Assembly: GCA_034231615.1 (NCBI GenBank) | Contig: CM067299.1 | Coordinates: 16,288,834 to 16,352,833, forward strand | Origin: Meghimatium bilineatum | Taxonomy: Eukaryota; Mollusca; Gastropoda; Stylommatophora; Philomycidae | Direction: 5' to 3' | DNA: 64,000 nt | Translations under genes and position numbers: made by a program | Shown here: positions 10,698-21,019 of the stretch, in pieces | Layout of the letters: every line of letters starts with the position of its first letter | How positions within the stretch are numbered: the stretch's first letter is position 1 | The notes under the pieces: model-generated | Told to the model about the DNA's origin: nothing | What the model saw: the letters and a program-made list of their open reading frames with translations, nothing else | Databases searched by the model: none

Positions 10698-11100
10698 CTT
10701 CTGTGTTCAACTTCTGCTGGTTATCAGGATGTATCCTGAGAGTAGCATATTTTCTATCATTGTTTACAGCTTGACTGTAATATCTGTCAGTTCAGGGCCT
10801 ACATCTTCAACTTCAGTATGACATTTTTCTGTCACTGATCTTTTAAGGCAGAGGATTTTGAACTTTTTTTGGATGGTGAGCTAACATGTAAAAGTTAGTG
10901 CTCATGAGCATCACTCACAAGTAAAAGTTAGTGCTCGTGAACACTTTTTAACATGCATGGCACAAGCACATATCCTTACAAGAGCACCGAAGTTCTTGCG
11001 AGCACCAGGTTGAGAACGGCTGCTTTAGGGGATGGTGTAGTCAACCCTTCCTTCAAGTCTCATTAGTCACCTCTTATAACATGCATGACAGGTCACAAAT
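10698..11100 (-). mobile_element. SINE family A copy split by a hAT-like MITE
   Basis: The minus-orientation SINE runs from TTCTGCTGGTTATCAGGATG through ACTTCAGTATGACATTTTTC. It is broken at 10849 and resumes after 11030 with GGTGTAGTCAACCC and TCATTAGTCACCTC. The order is what an uninterrupted copy would give. Confidence 0.65.
10849..11022. mobile_element. hAT-like MITE nested in a SINE
   Basis: The 174-bp insert has diverged termini CAGAGGATTTTGAAC and, inverted, CAGCCGTTCTCAACC, the form common in hAT elements. It is flanked by TTTTAAGG and CTTTAGGG, an 8-bp target duplication with two differences. Internally it holds a repeated GTAAAAGTTAGTGCTC. It has no transposase. Confidence 0.6.
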
Positions 11101-11104
11101 TTAC

Positions 11105-11247
11105 TATTATTACTGAAGTTGGATATGTCGGATCAAAAGGTGAAGATATCACAACTAACCTGTAAACCATAACGGTGCATTCTGTTCTCCAGACTAAATT
11201 CAGCTAATCTGCAGGAATTTGAGAATGAACACAGAAGAAAAAAAAGA
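11105..11247 (+). mobile_element. SINE family A, 3' half
   Basis: Blocks TGAAGTTGGATATGTCGG, TCTGTTCTCCAGACTAAATT and AATGAACACAGAAGAAAA are recognisable. The 5' half is missing; the previous SINE lies immediately upstream in opposite orientation. Confidence 0.6.
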
Positions 11248-11392
11248 AACTTAACTATTTTTGTGTTTCCCTTTCAAAGTCCCAGCAACACAACTGAATA
11301 ATTATCCTTAATGGAAGAAAAGACTGCACATGTACAAGTCCTATATGTGGCAATTATGGAAAGTTGTGCATTTGTCATTCCATCTAGTAGCT

Positions 11393-11515
11393 TTGGGAAT
11401 TATATGTTAGAAATATGTATGCCTATTCAGCCTGGAACTTAGGTCAGAAAGATATAAAATTATAATATATTGTTTGGAACAACAACAAAAATTGCATGTA
11501 CAGATAAATAGATAG
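11393..11515 (+). repeat. Dispersed repeat, second copy
   Basis: It matches 10110-10230 through GGAACTTAGGTCAGAAAGAT and TTGCATGTACAG. The family is unclassified. Confidence 0.5.
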
Positions 11516-11523
11516 AGAAATCA

Positions 11524-11850
11524 TCATTGTGGGTGTGTGGATGGATTAGATAGATAAGATAGATTGACACTGATTGAGAACTCGCTAGTGGTTTTATCGC
11601 TTGTCAAAATCATGGCCTTGTTTCCATTCAGAAATACGGTAGGTTGTTTTTTTTCACTATGTTCTTTAATGGAGTTTATGAGGTGTTTGAGACCTGCTTG
11701 ACTGTGTGCCAATAATGTTGTATCTTCAGCATATCTTCTGGTATCTCGTGACCTCCGATGTTGAGTGGGTTGTTTCTCTGTTGGTCATTTCTTACATTCC
11801 TCATTATGTTCTCTGCATAAATGTTGAAGAGCCACTATTGTTGAATATTG
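11524..11850 (-). pseudogene. RTE-like LINE reverse transcriptase, catalytic-core fragment
   Basis: The minus strand reads LFNIYAENIMRNV, then a glycine pair (IGGHEIP), then RYAEDTTLLAHSQAGLKHLI. This is the RT palm region around the catalytic YADD box; here the box reads YAED. Frames change between the parts. It is 5' and 3' truncated. Confidence 0.7.
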
Positions 11851-11852
11851 AA

Positions 11853-12227
11853 GATGTTACTAGAGTGTTAGCTTGTTTACCAGTTGTTACTAGTGTTAGC
11901 TTATTTACCAGTTGTTACTAGTGTGTTAGCTTATTTACCAGATGTTACTAGTGTGTTAGCTTATTTACCAGATGTTACTAGTGTGTTAGCTTATTTACCA
12001 GATGTTACTAGTGTGTTAGCTTATTTACCAGATGTTACTAGTGTGTTAGCTTATTTACAAGATGTTACTAGTGTGTTAGCTTATTTACCAGATGTTACTA
12101 GTGTGTTAGCTTATTTACCAGATGTTACTAGTGTGTTAGCTTATTTACCAGATGTTACTAGTGTGTTAGCTTATTTACCAGATGTTACTAGTGTGTTAGC
12201 TTATTTACAAGATGTCACTAGTGTGTT
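11853..12227. repeat. 30-bp minisatellite, about 12.5 copies
   Basis: Units GTGTGTTAGCTTATTTACCA plus ten bases run in tandem. The first two copies differ (one 28 bp), then the copies are almost identical. The 30-bp period keeps an open VLAYLPDVTS frame that is not a gene. The array ends exactly where a SINE A copy begins. Confidence 0.95.
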
Positions 12228-12460
12228 GTTTGTGCTGAAAAGTGGAGCAAAAAATAGCAACACTGTTATCTGCCATGCTTGTTGCTGGAGGTGGCTAAGA
12301 TGATTTTGGGTGTGATGTGACAGTCCCATCTCATGGAGGGTCAAATGATACAGAATACATGCTGAAAGACGCAGATAAAACATCCAAGCTGTAAACCATG
12401 TCAACATATCCCACTCTGTGGACATATTCTACTCATCATCGGGAGTTTGAGAAAGAAGGA
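12228..12460 (+). mobile_element. SINE family A, diverged copy
   Basis: Blocks GTGCTGAAAAGTGGAGCAAA, CAGTCCCATCTCATGGAGGG, GCTGTAAACCATG and GGGAGTTTGAGAA are present in order. It is older than the 9632 and 41633 copies. Confidence 0.6.
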
Positions 12461-12684
12461 AGTAAAGCAAAATAGTTCCTCAGTCTGTTTGACAAGTACA
12501 AAGTATACATTTAGCCCTCATAGAATCATTGAATGTTGGCTGTGATAATCTTGCTGTGTTAGAAAACTCAGACAATTCATTGTTTAAGTTTATTTCACTT
12601 TCTATCTTTCCCCTCAATCTCCATGCAATGTGGATATCAACATAAGAAAAGACTATACAATTGAATAATATATCATGATACAGT

Positions 12685-12925
12685 ACGGAAACATGTTGCG
12701 ACGTATGGCTGGTCTACTAGTGATATGATCCAGTGGAAGTGATTAAAACGCTGAATGCATTAATTATTGCAGCTGAAGTTGGATATTTCATGGCACTGGT
12801 GTAAATAAAACAGTGAGACAACACATTTCCATTCCCGGGACTGCTGCATCCTGCTGGAAATCCACTAGAATGATCCTGCTATGAGAAAGATCCAGTTGGA
12901 GTTTGAGACAGAATGCAAAGAAACA
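12685..12925 (+). mobile_element. SINE family B copy
   Basis: Blocks GTATGGCTGGTCTACTAGTG, GCAGCTGAAGTTGGATAT, GCATCCTGCTGGAAATCCAC and GATCCTGCTATGAGAAAG follow the order of family B. Confidence 0.65.
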
Positions 12926-13032
12926 GAAATAGAGTAATAGAAAAATAGAACCAGCTCCAAAAATTAAATTGGCACTACTGATCACATTAAAGGAACATCA
13001 CTCCACCTCACATTTGATCTTACATACAAGAG

Positions 13033-13944
13033 AATAGTTCACATGCAGGGCAACAAGAATAACTTCTGGTAGTAGTTCACATACAGGGCAACAAGAATAA
13101 CTTCTGGCAGTAGTTCACATGCAGGGCAACAAGAATAACTTCTGGCAGTAGTTCACATACAGGGCAACAAGAATAACTTCTGGCAGTAGTTCACATACAG
13201 GGCAACAAGAATAACTTCTGACAGTAGTTCACATACAGGGCAACAAGAATAACTTCTGGTAGTAGTTCACATACAGGGCAACAAGAATAACTTCTGGCAG
13301 TAGTTCACATACAGGGCAACAAGAATAACTTCTGGCAGTAGTTCACATACAGGGCAACAAGAATAACTTCTGACAGTAGTTCACATACAGGGCAACAAGA
13401 ATAACTTCTGGTAGTAGTTCACATACAGGGCAACAAGAATAACTTCTGGCAGTAGTTCACATACAGGGCAACAAGAATAACTTCTGGCAGTAGTTCACAT
13501 ACAGGGCAACAAGAATAACTTCTGGCAGTAGTTCACATACAGGGCAACAAGAATAACTTCTGACAGTAGTTCACATACAGGGCAACAAGAATAACTTCTG
13601 ACAGTAGTTCACATACAGGGCAACAAGAATAACTTCTGGTAGTAGTTCACATACAGGGCAACAAGAATAACTTCTGGCAGTAGTTCACATACAGGGCAAC
13701 AAGAATAACTTCTGGCAGTAGTTCACATACAGGGCAACAAGAATAACTTCTGGCAGTAGTTCACATACAGGGCAACAAGAATAACTTCTGACAGTAGTTC
13801 ACATACAGGGCAACAAGAATAACTTCTGGTAGTAGTTCACATACAGGGCAACAAGAATAACTTCTGGCAGTAGTTCACATACAGGGCAACAAGAATAACT
13901 TCTGGCAGTAGTTCACATACAGGGCAACAAGAATAACTTCTGGC
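13033..13944. repeat. 38-bp minisatellite, 24 copies, with higher-order structure
   Basis: Twenty-four 38-bp units (core TTCACATACAGGGCAACAAG) fill 912 bp. Ends of units fall into three types (GGT, GGC, GAC) arranged as T-C-C-C-A, T-C-C-A, T-C-C-C-A-A, T-C-C-C-A, T-C-C-C. This is a roughly 190-bp higher-order period. Otherwise the copies are nearly identical. Confidence 0.95.
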
Positions 13945-14092
13945 AGTGGGGATTAGTGATTTTCTGAACCAATAGAGTAATTAGTTGTGAAGCATATTAA
14001 ATGTATATAGTTTGAGTAGATTTCCTTACAAAGAATTCAAGAGGCAGAAGGAATGACAAACTTGATAATATTACTTAGTATATGCAGAATGT

Positions 14093-14175
14093 TGGCTCGG
14101 TGGTAGATTATTTATGGGACTCAGCTCATAAACACAACTCACTTGAATTTGCTCATGGTTCAAATCTTCTTCTTT
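14093..14175 (+). mobile_element. tRNA-derived SINE head
   Basis: TGGCTCGGTGG (box A-like) and GGTTCAAATCT (box B-like) enclose AACACAACTCACTTGAA, shared with 1623-1750. Confidence 0.5.
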
Positions 14176-14206
14176 TCACTTTATACCCCTGTTCATAATG
14201 TGATAG

Positions 14207-14440
14207 TCATCTTGTGTTGGTGTTTGTGGCTTTCTTATTGACTTTATCATGTTTTTTCTGATGGTAGGTGATTGATATATCTGGTTGGTCTTCGGCAGCA
14301 CCTTCCTTAGCCAGTTGGTCTGCTTTTTCATTTCCTGGTATTCCACAGTGAGAGGGTATCCACTGCATGGTTACCCTATACTGATAAGACAATTCATTAA
14401 GTAGTTTTTGCTGCAAGTTGGAGATGGTCTAATTGTGTGA
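14207..14440 (-). pseudogene. RNase H domain of an I-type LINE
   Basis: The 69-codon minus frame contains YRVTMQWIPSHCGIPGNEKA and DQLAKEGAA, the C-terminal part of a LINE RNase H domain. The conserved SHCGIPGNEKAD block includes the active-site histidine and aspartate region. No intact ORF2 flanks it. Confidence 0.8.
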
Positions 14441-14680
14441 TTCATTAATGTTTCTTTCCATTGTCTCTTATTTCTGTAATCTATCATTTGCATGGTCTGT
14501 TCCTGGCTTTGTATCCATCATGTCTGTATAGTAAAGCTTTTTTAATGGACACTGTGTGATGGTAGTCTGGAATCATGTGAAAACCACTTAATCTGTTGTC
14601 TTCTGATGTAATCAAGGATTGGTATTGTGTTTATTAGTCTTCTGATTTTTTCATTTCTGACTTGTTAGGTTCAAATCTGA
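14441..14680 (-). pseudogene. LINE ORF2 3' coding remnant, different family
   Basis: On the minus strand KIRRLINTIPILDYIRRQQI is followed by KWFSHDSRLP and a DTKPGTDHAN-like piece. This resembles the IRRQQIKWFGHL-type C-terminal region of some LINE ORF2 proteins. It is degenerate and abuts the RNase H fragment. Confidence 0.5.
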
Positions 14681-15029
14681 CTGTCCAAATTGTCACTCCG
14701 TGGAATAGTTGTCATTTGTCTTGTGTATTTTTGAACCTCAGTGTCATCCTTTCATTGTTCTCCTACGCTATGAGAACAAGAAAAATCACATGGATCAAGA
14801 TCCTACATTATGAGAAAAGTCCCATGGATAAAGATTGGATGAGTGTGGATGTTGTGGTTGCAGTAGAATGTTGTGTTTCATCAAGAATACCTTCATGTTG
14901 ATAGAGACCTGTATGCAGGGACATTGTCATAATGCACAATCTTATTGCCTGTGTTTCCCTTCTCACCGGATCTTTTCTACCTATATACAGAATACATTAT
15001 GTGAAATTTAGAAGATATGCCAGGAATAA
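14681..15029. other. Non-coding, locally repetitive DNA
   Basis: A partial duplication (CTACGCTATGAGAACAAG and CTACATTATGAGAAAAG) is visible at about 14763-14835. Nothing else was recognised. Confidence 0.4.
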
Positions 15030-15345
15030 AAGTGGGAGGATGCAATAAATATCTTGTGATATGCTGATGATACAGTACTGATTGCATGAAGCGAACAGAA
15101 ACTACAAGCCCTGTTAGATAAAGTAGTGAAAGAATATTGAAAACAAAGTTTAAACAAAAAGAAAAAAAATAATGACTGTCTCAAAGAGATATACACCACC
15201 AAGATGCAACATAAAAATTAATGACACAAAATTAACACAAGCTGAAAAAAGTGAAATATCTTGGCACCCTGTTAACATCAGAAGATAGATGCTAAAGTGA
15301 CATAAAGAACTGAACAGCACAAGCCAAATCAGCATTCTAAAAAAT
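15030..15345 (+). pseudogene. RTE-like reverse transcriptase palm fragment with intact YADD
   Basis: Reading IKVGGCNKYLV leads into YADDTVLIA (YADD codons 15060-15071), followed after an in-frame stop by SEQKLQALLDKVVKE, then VKYLGTLLTSEDRC. This is the RT catalytic box and the segment after it. Frameshifts make it non-functional. The same LINE may continue at 15820. Confidence 0.7.
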
Positions 15346-15453
15346 GAGAACCATCAATGCAGACTGATCGTGAGTCCTTTAGTTATTTCTCTAGGGTCAA
15401 AGATGGCACATAGGGTGGATGTCAGATTTCCATGTATTTCGCTTCATTGCAAT

Positions 15454-15741
15454 TTACTTTAGATCTTCATTGTTTCCGATACCGATGGTGAAACGTTCTC
15501 TTGTAATAGCTCCACGTAAAGTTTCTCTTGCCCTTCCTAGTTTTCTCTTGCCCTTTCGTGACCACATCAAAGCTTGACAGGAGAGTCTCAGTATCCATTT
15601 GTAGTGTGTGTCTGATGTAATTCCAGTAACACTTTCTAATATAGGTGGATACATATTCTTGTTTTGATTCGTGTCTGACAAATGTGTTTGATTTGAAGTC
15701 TGACCAACGTATGGAAATCCTTGAATCCATTTCAGTAACAC
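15454..15741 (-). pseudogene. LINE 3' coding end, inverted
   Basis: Overlapping minus frames carry YIRHTLQMDTE, LGRARETLRGAITRERF and TIGIGNNEDLK. A homologous plus-strand end lies at 33477-33740 (GRPKETLRRTILRES). It appears to interrupt the plus-strand LINE on either side. Confidence 0.6.
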
Positions 15742-15819
15742 AGATATTTAATTTTTACGATATTAATGTGTTATATTAATGACCAACCAGTTCTTGATTC
15801 AGCAAGAAAGAAAAAAACA

Positions 15820-16205
15820 TCCCTCCATTACTTAAACTGGAACCCTGAGATGTTATATCGAACCAATTCTTTTTTTATGGATGTGAAGCATGGACTGTAA
15901 AGAAAAATATTCAAAGCGTAATATACAAAAATGTTCTCATTGATACTGGCATAAATAGATCAATCATATCCAACATTAGGGGTAGACAGTCAAAGTTTCT
16001 AGCTCATGTGCTGAAAGAACCTTGAACCAATAATCACTGAAAGATCAAGGGGAGAAGAGACGGGATGACGAAGCTGCTAGATGGACTAGTATTGTGGCAT
16101 GGTAGAAGTTCATGAACTGAGCTTATTGACAAAACAAGAGACAGAGAGTCATGGAGAAACATGATCGCCTACGCCATTCAGCATGGCTCTTGATTGATTG
16201 ATTCT
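15820..16205 (+). pseudogene. LINE 3' end with ATTG-repeat tail
   Basis: A MDVKHGL block, RQSKFLAHVLKEP, MTKLLDGLVLWHGRSS and ELIDKTRDRESWRNMIAYAI end at a stop followed by TTGATTGATTGATT. The last block recurs at 22430-22535 with the same tail, so the 3' terminus is well defined. Confidence 0.7.
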
Positions 16206-16209
16206 CTTT

Positions 16210-16401
16210 TCAGGACAGTGTCCTTATCAAAGATTTGTGGAGACATTGCAGGATTGTTTTGTTGAATTCTAAATTGACACTCTGTCCTCTGGTGATGTAT
16301 TCATGCAACAATCTCATTGGCATGGGAGGTAGATGGTCTGCCTTGAGTTGATAGTGGTCATCTTCAAAGGATCTGCATCCGCTTGAAAAATGGAAGTACA
16401 A
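16210..16401 (-). pseudogene. Mariner-like transposase remnant, internally deleted
   Basis: The 63-codon minus frame reads CRSFEDDHYQL (as in the mariner linker FEDDPRSGRP), then jumps to LHEYITRGQSVNLEFNKTIL. The latter corresponds to the segment just before the second catalytic aspartate. The region holding the first aspartate is absent. No terminal repeats were identified. Confidence 0.5.
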
Positions 16402-16789
16402 CTTACATATTTGAGATGGTCTAGACAGGACTATATTAAGACTAATTGCAGCATTTCAAAAGTTTCAGAATTAGTTTTTCCAAGACAAAAGCACAAATCA
16501 ATGCACACATATTGTTGAATATTAATGTCCATTTTTGAAATATAATGAGTGCTACTAGGTCACCTTCACTTATAGGATTCAATACAGCACAAGAACAAAG
16601 TTGTCAACTTTAGGCTTGGTACATGTTTTCTGAGTATATGAACAGATGTGGGAATGGCTGTTACATACAGAAATTAAAAAAGAAATATATTTCTCTTAAT
16701 TTATATGTGTAATTGTAATTTTGTAATGTAAATGTAATCTTAGTCCTCTGTGTTTGCTCACAAACAATCAGCTTGAGCATTCGTGTGAT
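16402..16789. other. AT-rich DNA, no feature recognised
   Basis: No exon or repeat could be assigned. Confidence 0.4.
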
Positions 16790-16930
16790 TTGAGTTGGAG
16801 AGTGTCCAGTACAGTGATGGTTTTACAGCGAAGTTGTGTTATTTGCACTTTTCGGCCCAGCACATTCGATTTCTACATACTTGTATATCATGTGCGCTTC
16901 CCCAGCTTTCCTATTTCTCGCCAGGTAACA
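16790..16930 (-). mobile_element. SINE family A or C relative, diverged
   Basis: TTTGCACTTTTCGGCCCAGC followed by ACATTCGATTTC in minus orientation is the middle of the SINE. Ends are unclear. Confidence 0.45.
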
Positions 16931-17193
16931 AGTGTGTATTAGATCTATGCTGTGATGGTTTATCACCCAATGTGCTCTTGGACTTTACAGGCCAAAACAT
17001 GTCTGTAGGTGGCAGTTTCTAAGGAGATGGTAAACAAGGATTTGAACTTGGGCCACCTACGCCTGTCTCATAAAAGGTGTTTCGTTAGTGAACTTGTTTC
17101 CTGTAATTAAATGGTCCATGTGTTCTTTAGACTGACCCTTATTTTGACTGTGAGCCTTGTTACAATTTGTTGAAACAGTAAAGTTGGACCTGG

Positions 17194-17490
17194 ATTGGTT
17201 TGTTCTCTAGCCGAGGTTTCATTCACAGACATTGTGAACTCCGTTGATTTTTCTTCTAGCCAAGGTTTCATTCACCGACATCGGAAACTCCATTGGTTTG
17301 TTGTCCTCTAGCCAAGGTTTCATTCACAAACATTGTGAACTCTGTTGGTTTGTCCTCTGGCCGAGGTTTTATTAATAGACATCGTGAAATCTGTTGGATT
17401 GTCCTCTAGTCGAGGTTTCATTAACAGACATCGTGAACTCTGTTGGTTTGTCCTCTAGCCGAGGTTTCACTCACAGACATCGTGAACTCC
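17194..17490. repeat. 49-bp minisatellite, 6 copies
   Basis: Six units with GGTTTGTCCTCTAGCCGAGG and TTCATTCACAGACATCGTGA differ at several positions; one unit is 52 bp. Confidence 0.9.
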
Positions 17491-18199
17491 TCATTAAAGT
17501 TTGAGATTCTACCTACATTTTCTTCATACAGAGACAGTATGGTATCCTGCTTTTATCATTCCACACAACCTGCACAATGAAGACGGCTGAATGCTTGTTC
17601 TCAAGCACGAACATTGCTTACATTATGGTTCACTACTTTTTTCACTTAGTCTTGCACATGGGCTGTCCTCTAGCACTTCTGTCTTTGCACATATTCAATA
17701 GATGTGCTTTACTTCTCCTCAGACTTCCTGACAGTTTTTGCCTTCATGGGCTTTCAGACCTGACAACCCAGCAATCCAGGCCAGTCGTCTTGCAGTGTGC
17801 CGTGTTAGTGTTTTGAATACGGGGACCGATAAGTTCTATACAGAGATATTGTTTGTCTTGTGCAGACAATTCTCATTCTATATCTGTCTGCACTTCCTAG
17901 TCATGATTCAATAAGTGTTGGTCAAATTGCTTCACATGAGCTTCGAAGCAATCTGTTTCCAGGGTACAAAATGAGGAGTTGCTTTTAGGATCTTGGTTTT
18001 CTGCTAACTCTAGGACTGCAAGAGAGCAATGAAGATCTCTGTGCACCCATTAATATAATATAGTTACAATTAAACATAGAAATTAAAAGATAAATATTGT
18101 GTAAACTGCTTCTTTCAATCTCTTGAACTGTGTCTATATCTCTAACATTGTTTCTTGAATGAATTTTATCACCTTTTGCAGCTCATACTGTTGTGATCA
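17491..18199. other. Non-coding DNA, no feature recognised
   Basis: The open frame at 17577-17816 shows no family resemblance and no splice context, so it is not called. Confidence 0.45.
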
Positions 18200-18560
18200 A
18201 GCTTTGATTCTAGTGATGTTTCTGTTGGCCACTATGTTTACTTAAGCATCTCCTTCAGAATATTCTTGAAGTATATGTTCTGCAGTTTGTATTGCCTGTT
18301 TACATGTGCATATCACAGTATTGCAAATCCTGAATGTTGTGTAAATATGACTGATAATTCTGTTGTGTCTTTTTCTGAGGTGTAAATTTGCAATTTGTAC
18401 TGGTCTTTTCACAATTTATTGGTCGTCCTGTGTTGGTGTTTGTGGCTTTCTGATTGATTTATAATTTTTGTTATAGATGGTGAGTGATTGATATATCTGG
18501 TTTGCCTTCAACAGCACCTACCATCACCAGTTAATCTGTTCTCTCATTTGTTGGTATTCC
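18200..18560 (-). pseudogene. I-type LINE RNase H and tail, heavily decayed
   Basis: The minus strand of 18420-18555 aligns with the RNase H fragment at 14207-14440 (CTATGGAATACCAACAAATG corresponds to the CGIPGNE region). 18240-18400 corresponds to the cysteine-containing tail at 4088-4402. Stops abound. Confidence 0.5.
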
Positions 18561-18584
18561 ATAGTGAAATGGTAAATCTTGTAG

Positions 18585-18680
18585 GACCATTGTCCTGCTA
18601 CAAGAGAGATGTAGTAGGACCATTTCCTTCTACAGGAGATATCTAGTGATAGTTTGAGAATGAATGTACACACACAAATT
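18585..18680 (+). mobile_element. SINE family B 3' fragment with internal duplication
   Basis: GTAGGACCATTGTCCTGCTA and a second GTAGGACCATTTCCTTCTAC precede TTTGAGAATGAATG. The end block is duplicated. Confidence 0.5.
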
Positions 18681-18879
18681 GAACTCTGTACTTTATGATG
18701 AACAGCAGTTTAATCATGTGACATCTCTCTCACATGCCTCCAGTCATGTGTCTGAAAACATGTCTCATAAACTCAAGGAATAACTGAACCGCAGGTAGAG
18801 TTGAGTTATTGTTGAGGCTGTTCAGCCAGACCAGTCAGAAATCATGACTGGAATATGTATGCAATAACAGAAATGAGCT

Positions 18880-18991
18880 ATATACAGTACAAACAATATA
18901 AAATAAATATACCCCGGTACTTAGAGATTGTGAAGTGTTGTTATATAGGGAAATTTGTTATAAAAGAATGTGCTATAGAGGGATTCCACTG
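18880..18991 (-). mobile_element. Tigger/pogo-like MITE, truncated copy 3
   Basis: Minus orientation ends with TATAGAGGGATTCCACTG next to TA at 18992-18993. TATATAGGGAAATTTGTTAT matches copies at 1454 and 21113. The other end is missing. Confidence 0.6.
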
Positions 18992-19075
18992 TATTACCTA
19001 GAAAATCATCACAGACAAAAAATACTGCTGCATTGATCATAATGTTATGAAAGGGATAATGCAACTTACAACAAA
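18992..19075 (+). mobile_element. SINE family E 3' part
   Basis: CTAGAAAATCATCACAGACA and CTGCATTGATCATAATG match the tails at 23285-23330 and 28210-28310. Confidence 0.45.
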
Positions 19076-19129
19076 TTTTAATGAATTATTATTTGTTAGG
19101 GGAAATTTGGGGATAATTTTATCAGCAGC

Positions 19130-19399
19130 ATCTATTGATTTCATTAGTGACTAAGTGAACATAAATTGTATAATATCTATTGATTTCATTAGTGACTAAG
19201 TGAACATAAATTGTATAAAATCTATTGATTTCATTAGTGACTAAGTGAACATAAATTGTATAAAATCTATTGATTTCATTAGTGACTAAGTGAACATAAA
19301 TTGTATAAAATCTATTGTTTTCATTAGTGACTAAGTGAACATAAATTGTATAAAATATATTGATTTCATTTGTGACTAAGTGAACATTAATTGTGATAC
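19130..19399. repeat. 45-bp minisatellite, 6 copies
   Basis: Units start at 19130, 19175, 19220, 19265, 19310 and 19355 with core TTAGTGACTAAGTGAACATA. Only scattered single-base differences are present. Confidence 0.95.
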
Positions 19400-19855
19400 A
19401 AAATGGAAAGCAACCTCATCTTCTTTTCTTTCAGCTTCTGTAGGTAGAACTTTGGGCTGCAACAAACACTTTTCAACAATTTTTGTGATGCGATGTCTAC
19501 TTGTGTCCACAGGTCCCAATTGTTTGTCTGCCTTTTCCTTCGTTATTCATCTCCAAATGATCCTTGTGTTTTAAGCCTCTTCTTTTTCAATGGGTTTCAG
19601 TCTAGCGCTAGTATAGTTATGTTGTTAGGCTATTTTATGAGGGTGTGACCTATTCACCTCCTTTTGCGTCTTTTATTGGGAGTAACTTGAACAAGTACAA
19701 TCTGACTTAAATCTTGGACAGAAAATAAAATATTAAAGATATAAATAAATGAGAAGTGAAAATGATAATGGAAATGGCTAAAAATATATTTAGAAACTTG
19801 AAACAGATAGTAATATCCAAGCAAACAATTGAAAATGAGATTTGGGAAGTGGTAT
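19400..19855. other. Non-coding DNA, no feature recognised
   Basis: The open frame at 19380-19574 is not supported by any motif. Confidence 0.4.
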
Positions 19856-19970
19856 ATAATATCTTGATTGTATGCTGCAGAGCCAACATACAACATATAA
19901 TATCTTGATTGTATGCTGCAGAGCCAACATAAAACATATAATATCTTGATTGTATGCTGCAGAGCCAGCA
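19856..19970. repeat. 41-bp minisatellite, about 3 copies
   Basis: Three units of ATCTTGATTGTATGCTGCAG and following bases start at 19856, 19897 and 19938. The minus-strand frames across it are repeat artefacts. Confidence 0.9.
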
Positions 19971-20027
19971 ACCAAGATTGAGTAAGTAGCAAAGAAACAG
20001 AATTGAAACATTTATGTTTGGTAATCT

Positions 20028-20160
20028 CAATGGTATAGTGATAAAACCATTTACCGGGTACTTTTTGTTCATGTGGTTGTGGGTTCACAATTAGACCTCT
20101 GGTTCATATGTGCATATTTCAGAGATCGGAAAGGATTTGTCCCTTAAATAGATGTTTTAC
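20028..20160 (+). mobile_element. Possible tRNA-derived SINE
   Basis: TGGTATAGTGAT (box A-like) and GTGGGTTCACAATTAG (box B-like) have roughly tRNA spacing. No second copy was recognised in the window. Confidence 0.35.
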
Positions 20161-20269
20161 ATGATTTTAAAAATACTCTTGACAAGCTGTTCTGTTTAAA
20201 GGGATGGAGTACATATAGAAAAACTCATGTATAATAAAGTTATTCCTCTTTGCCATTTGAGCCCTTGAA

Positions 20270-20560
20270 AGCTTATTTGTAGAGGATTGAGACGTATTTG
20301 CCATTTGAGTGCTTGATACTTGAAGTTGATTTGTAGAGGATTGAGGCATATTTGGCATTTGAGTGTTTGATACTTCAAGTTGATTTGTGGAGGATTGAGG
20401 AATATTGTAAAATTGATATTTAGAGGAATACTTTTGTCAAGTTGATTTGTAGAGGATTGAAGAATATTATCAAATTAATTTGTAGAGGATTGAGGCATAT
20501 TATCAAATTAATTGGTAGAGGATTCAGGCATATTGTCAAATTGATTTGTGGAGAATTGAA
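20270..20560. repeat. Degenerate 34-54-bp tandem array
   Basis: Irregular repeats of TTGATTTGTAGAGGATTGAG occur at about 34 or 54 bp spacing, seven to eight times, with diverged linkers. Confidence 0.8.
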
Positions 20561-20789
20561 GAGGCATATTTCATGAAAACAAAAGTGAAAAAAAACCAAC
20601 ACATTTTCTAGTATAGTATAGAGTTTAAACAAATGCTGTTGAAGATGTTATAACAGAGGAATGAGCAGACAGCAAGCCACCAACCAAAAACTAGATAACA
20701 AATATTGAGATAAAATATCGAGATGTGAATATGTTAGCAGTTGTTCAGATTTTACCACCTTGCCAATGCTCTATAAGCTGATGGTACCT

Positions 20790-20965
20790 CTTCTTCAGCA
20801 TTCATTCTCAAACTTCCACTGGGTCTATCTATAGCAGGACAATGGTCCTACGAGATTTCTAGCGGGATTTAGTCAAGGGAATGGAAATGCGTTGTGTTGC
20901 CATTTTGTTTGCACCAATGATCCGACACTTCCATCTTCGGTGGTGAGATGGTACTTAGTCTATAT
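20790..20965 (-). mobile_element. SINE family B copy
   Basis: In minus orientation: CTTCTTCAGCATTCATTCTC, TAGCAGGACAATGGTCC, ATTTCTAGCGGGATTTAGTC and ATGATCCGACACTTCCATC. It ends in the same (AAG)n-type 3' tail. Confidence 0.65.
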
Positions 20966-21019
20966 GTGTGTGTGTATCACTTTATTCCTCTGTTACAAAT
21001 CTGTTGTGTAGGACAGTAG

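Noticed and set aside
11884-12303. 139-codon frame of VLAYLPDVTS repeats
   Set aside because: Product of a 30-bp minisatellite that ends in a SINE.
17577-17816. 79-codon open frame as a secreted or membrane protein
   Set aside because: No family motif, no splice context, and composition typical of the surrounding non-coding DNA.
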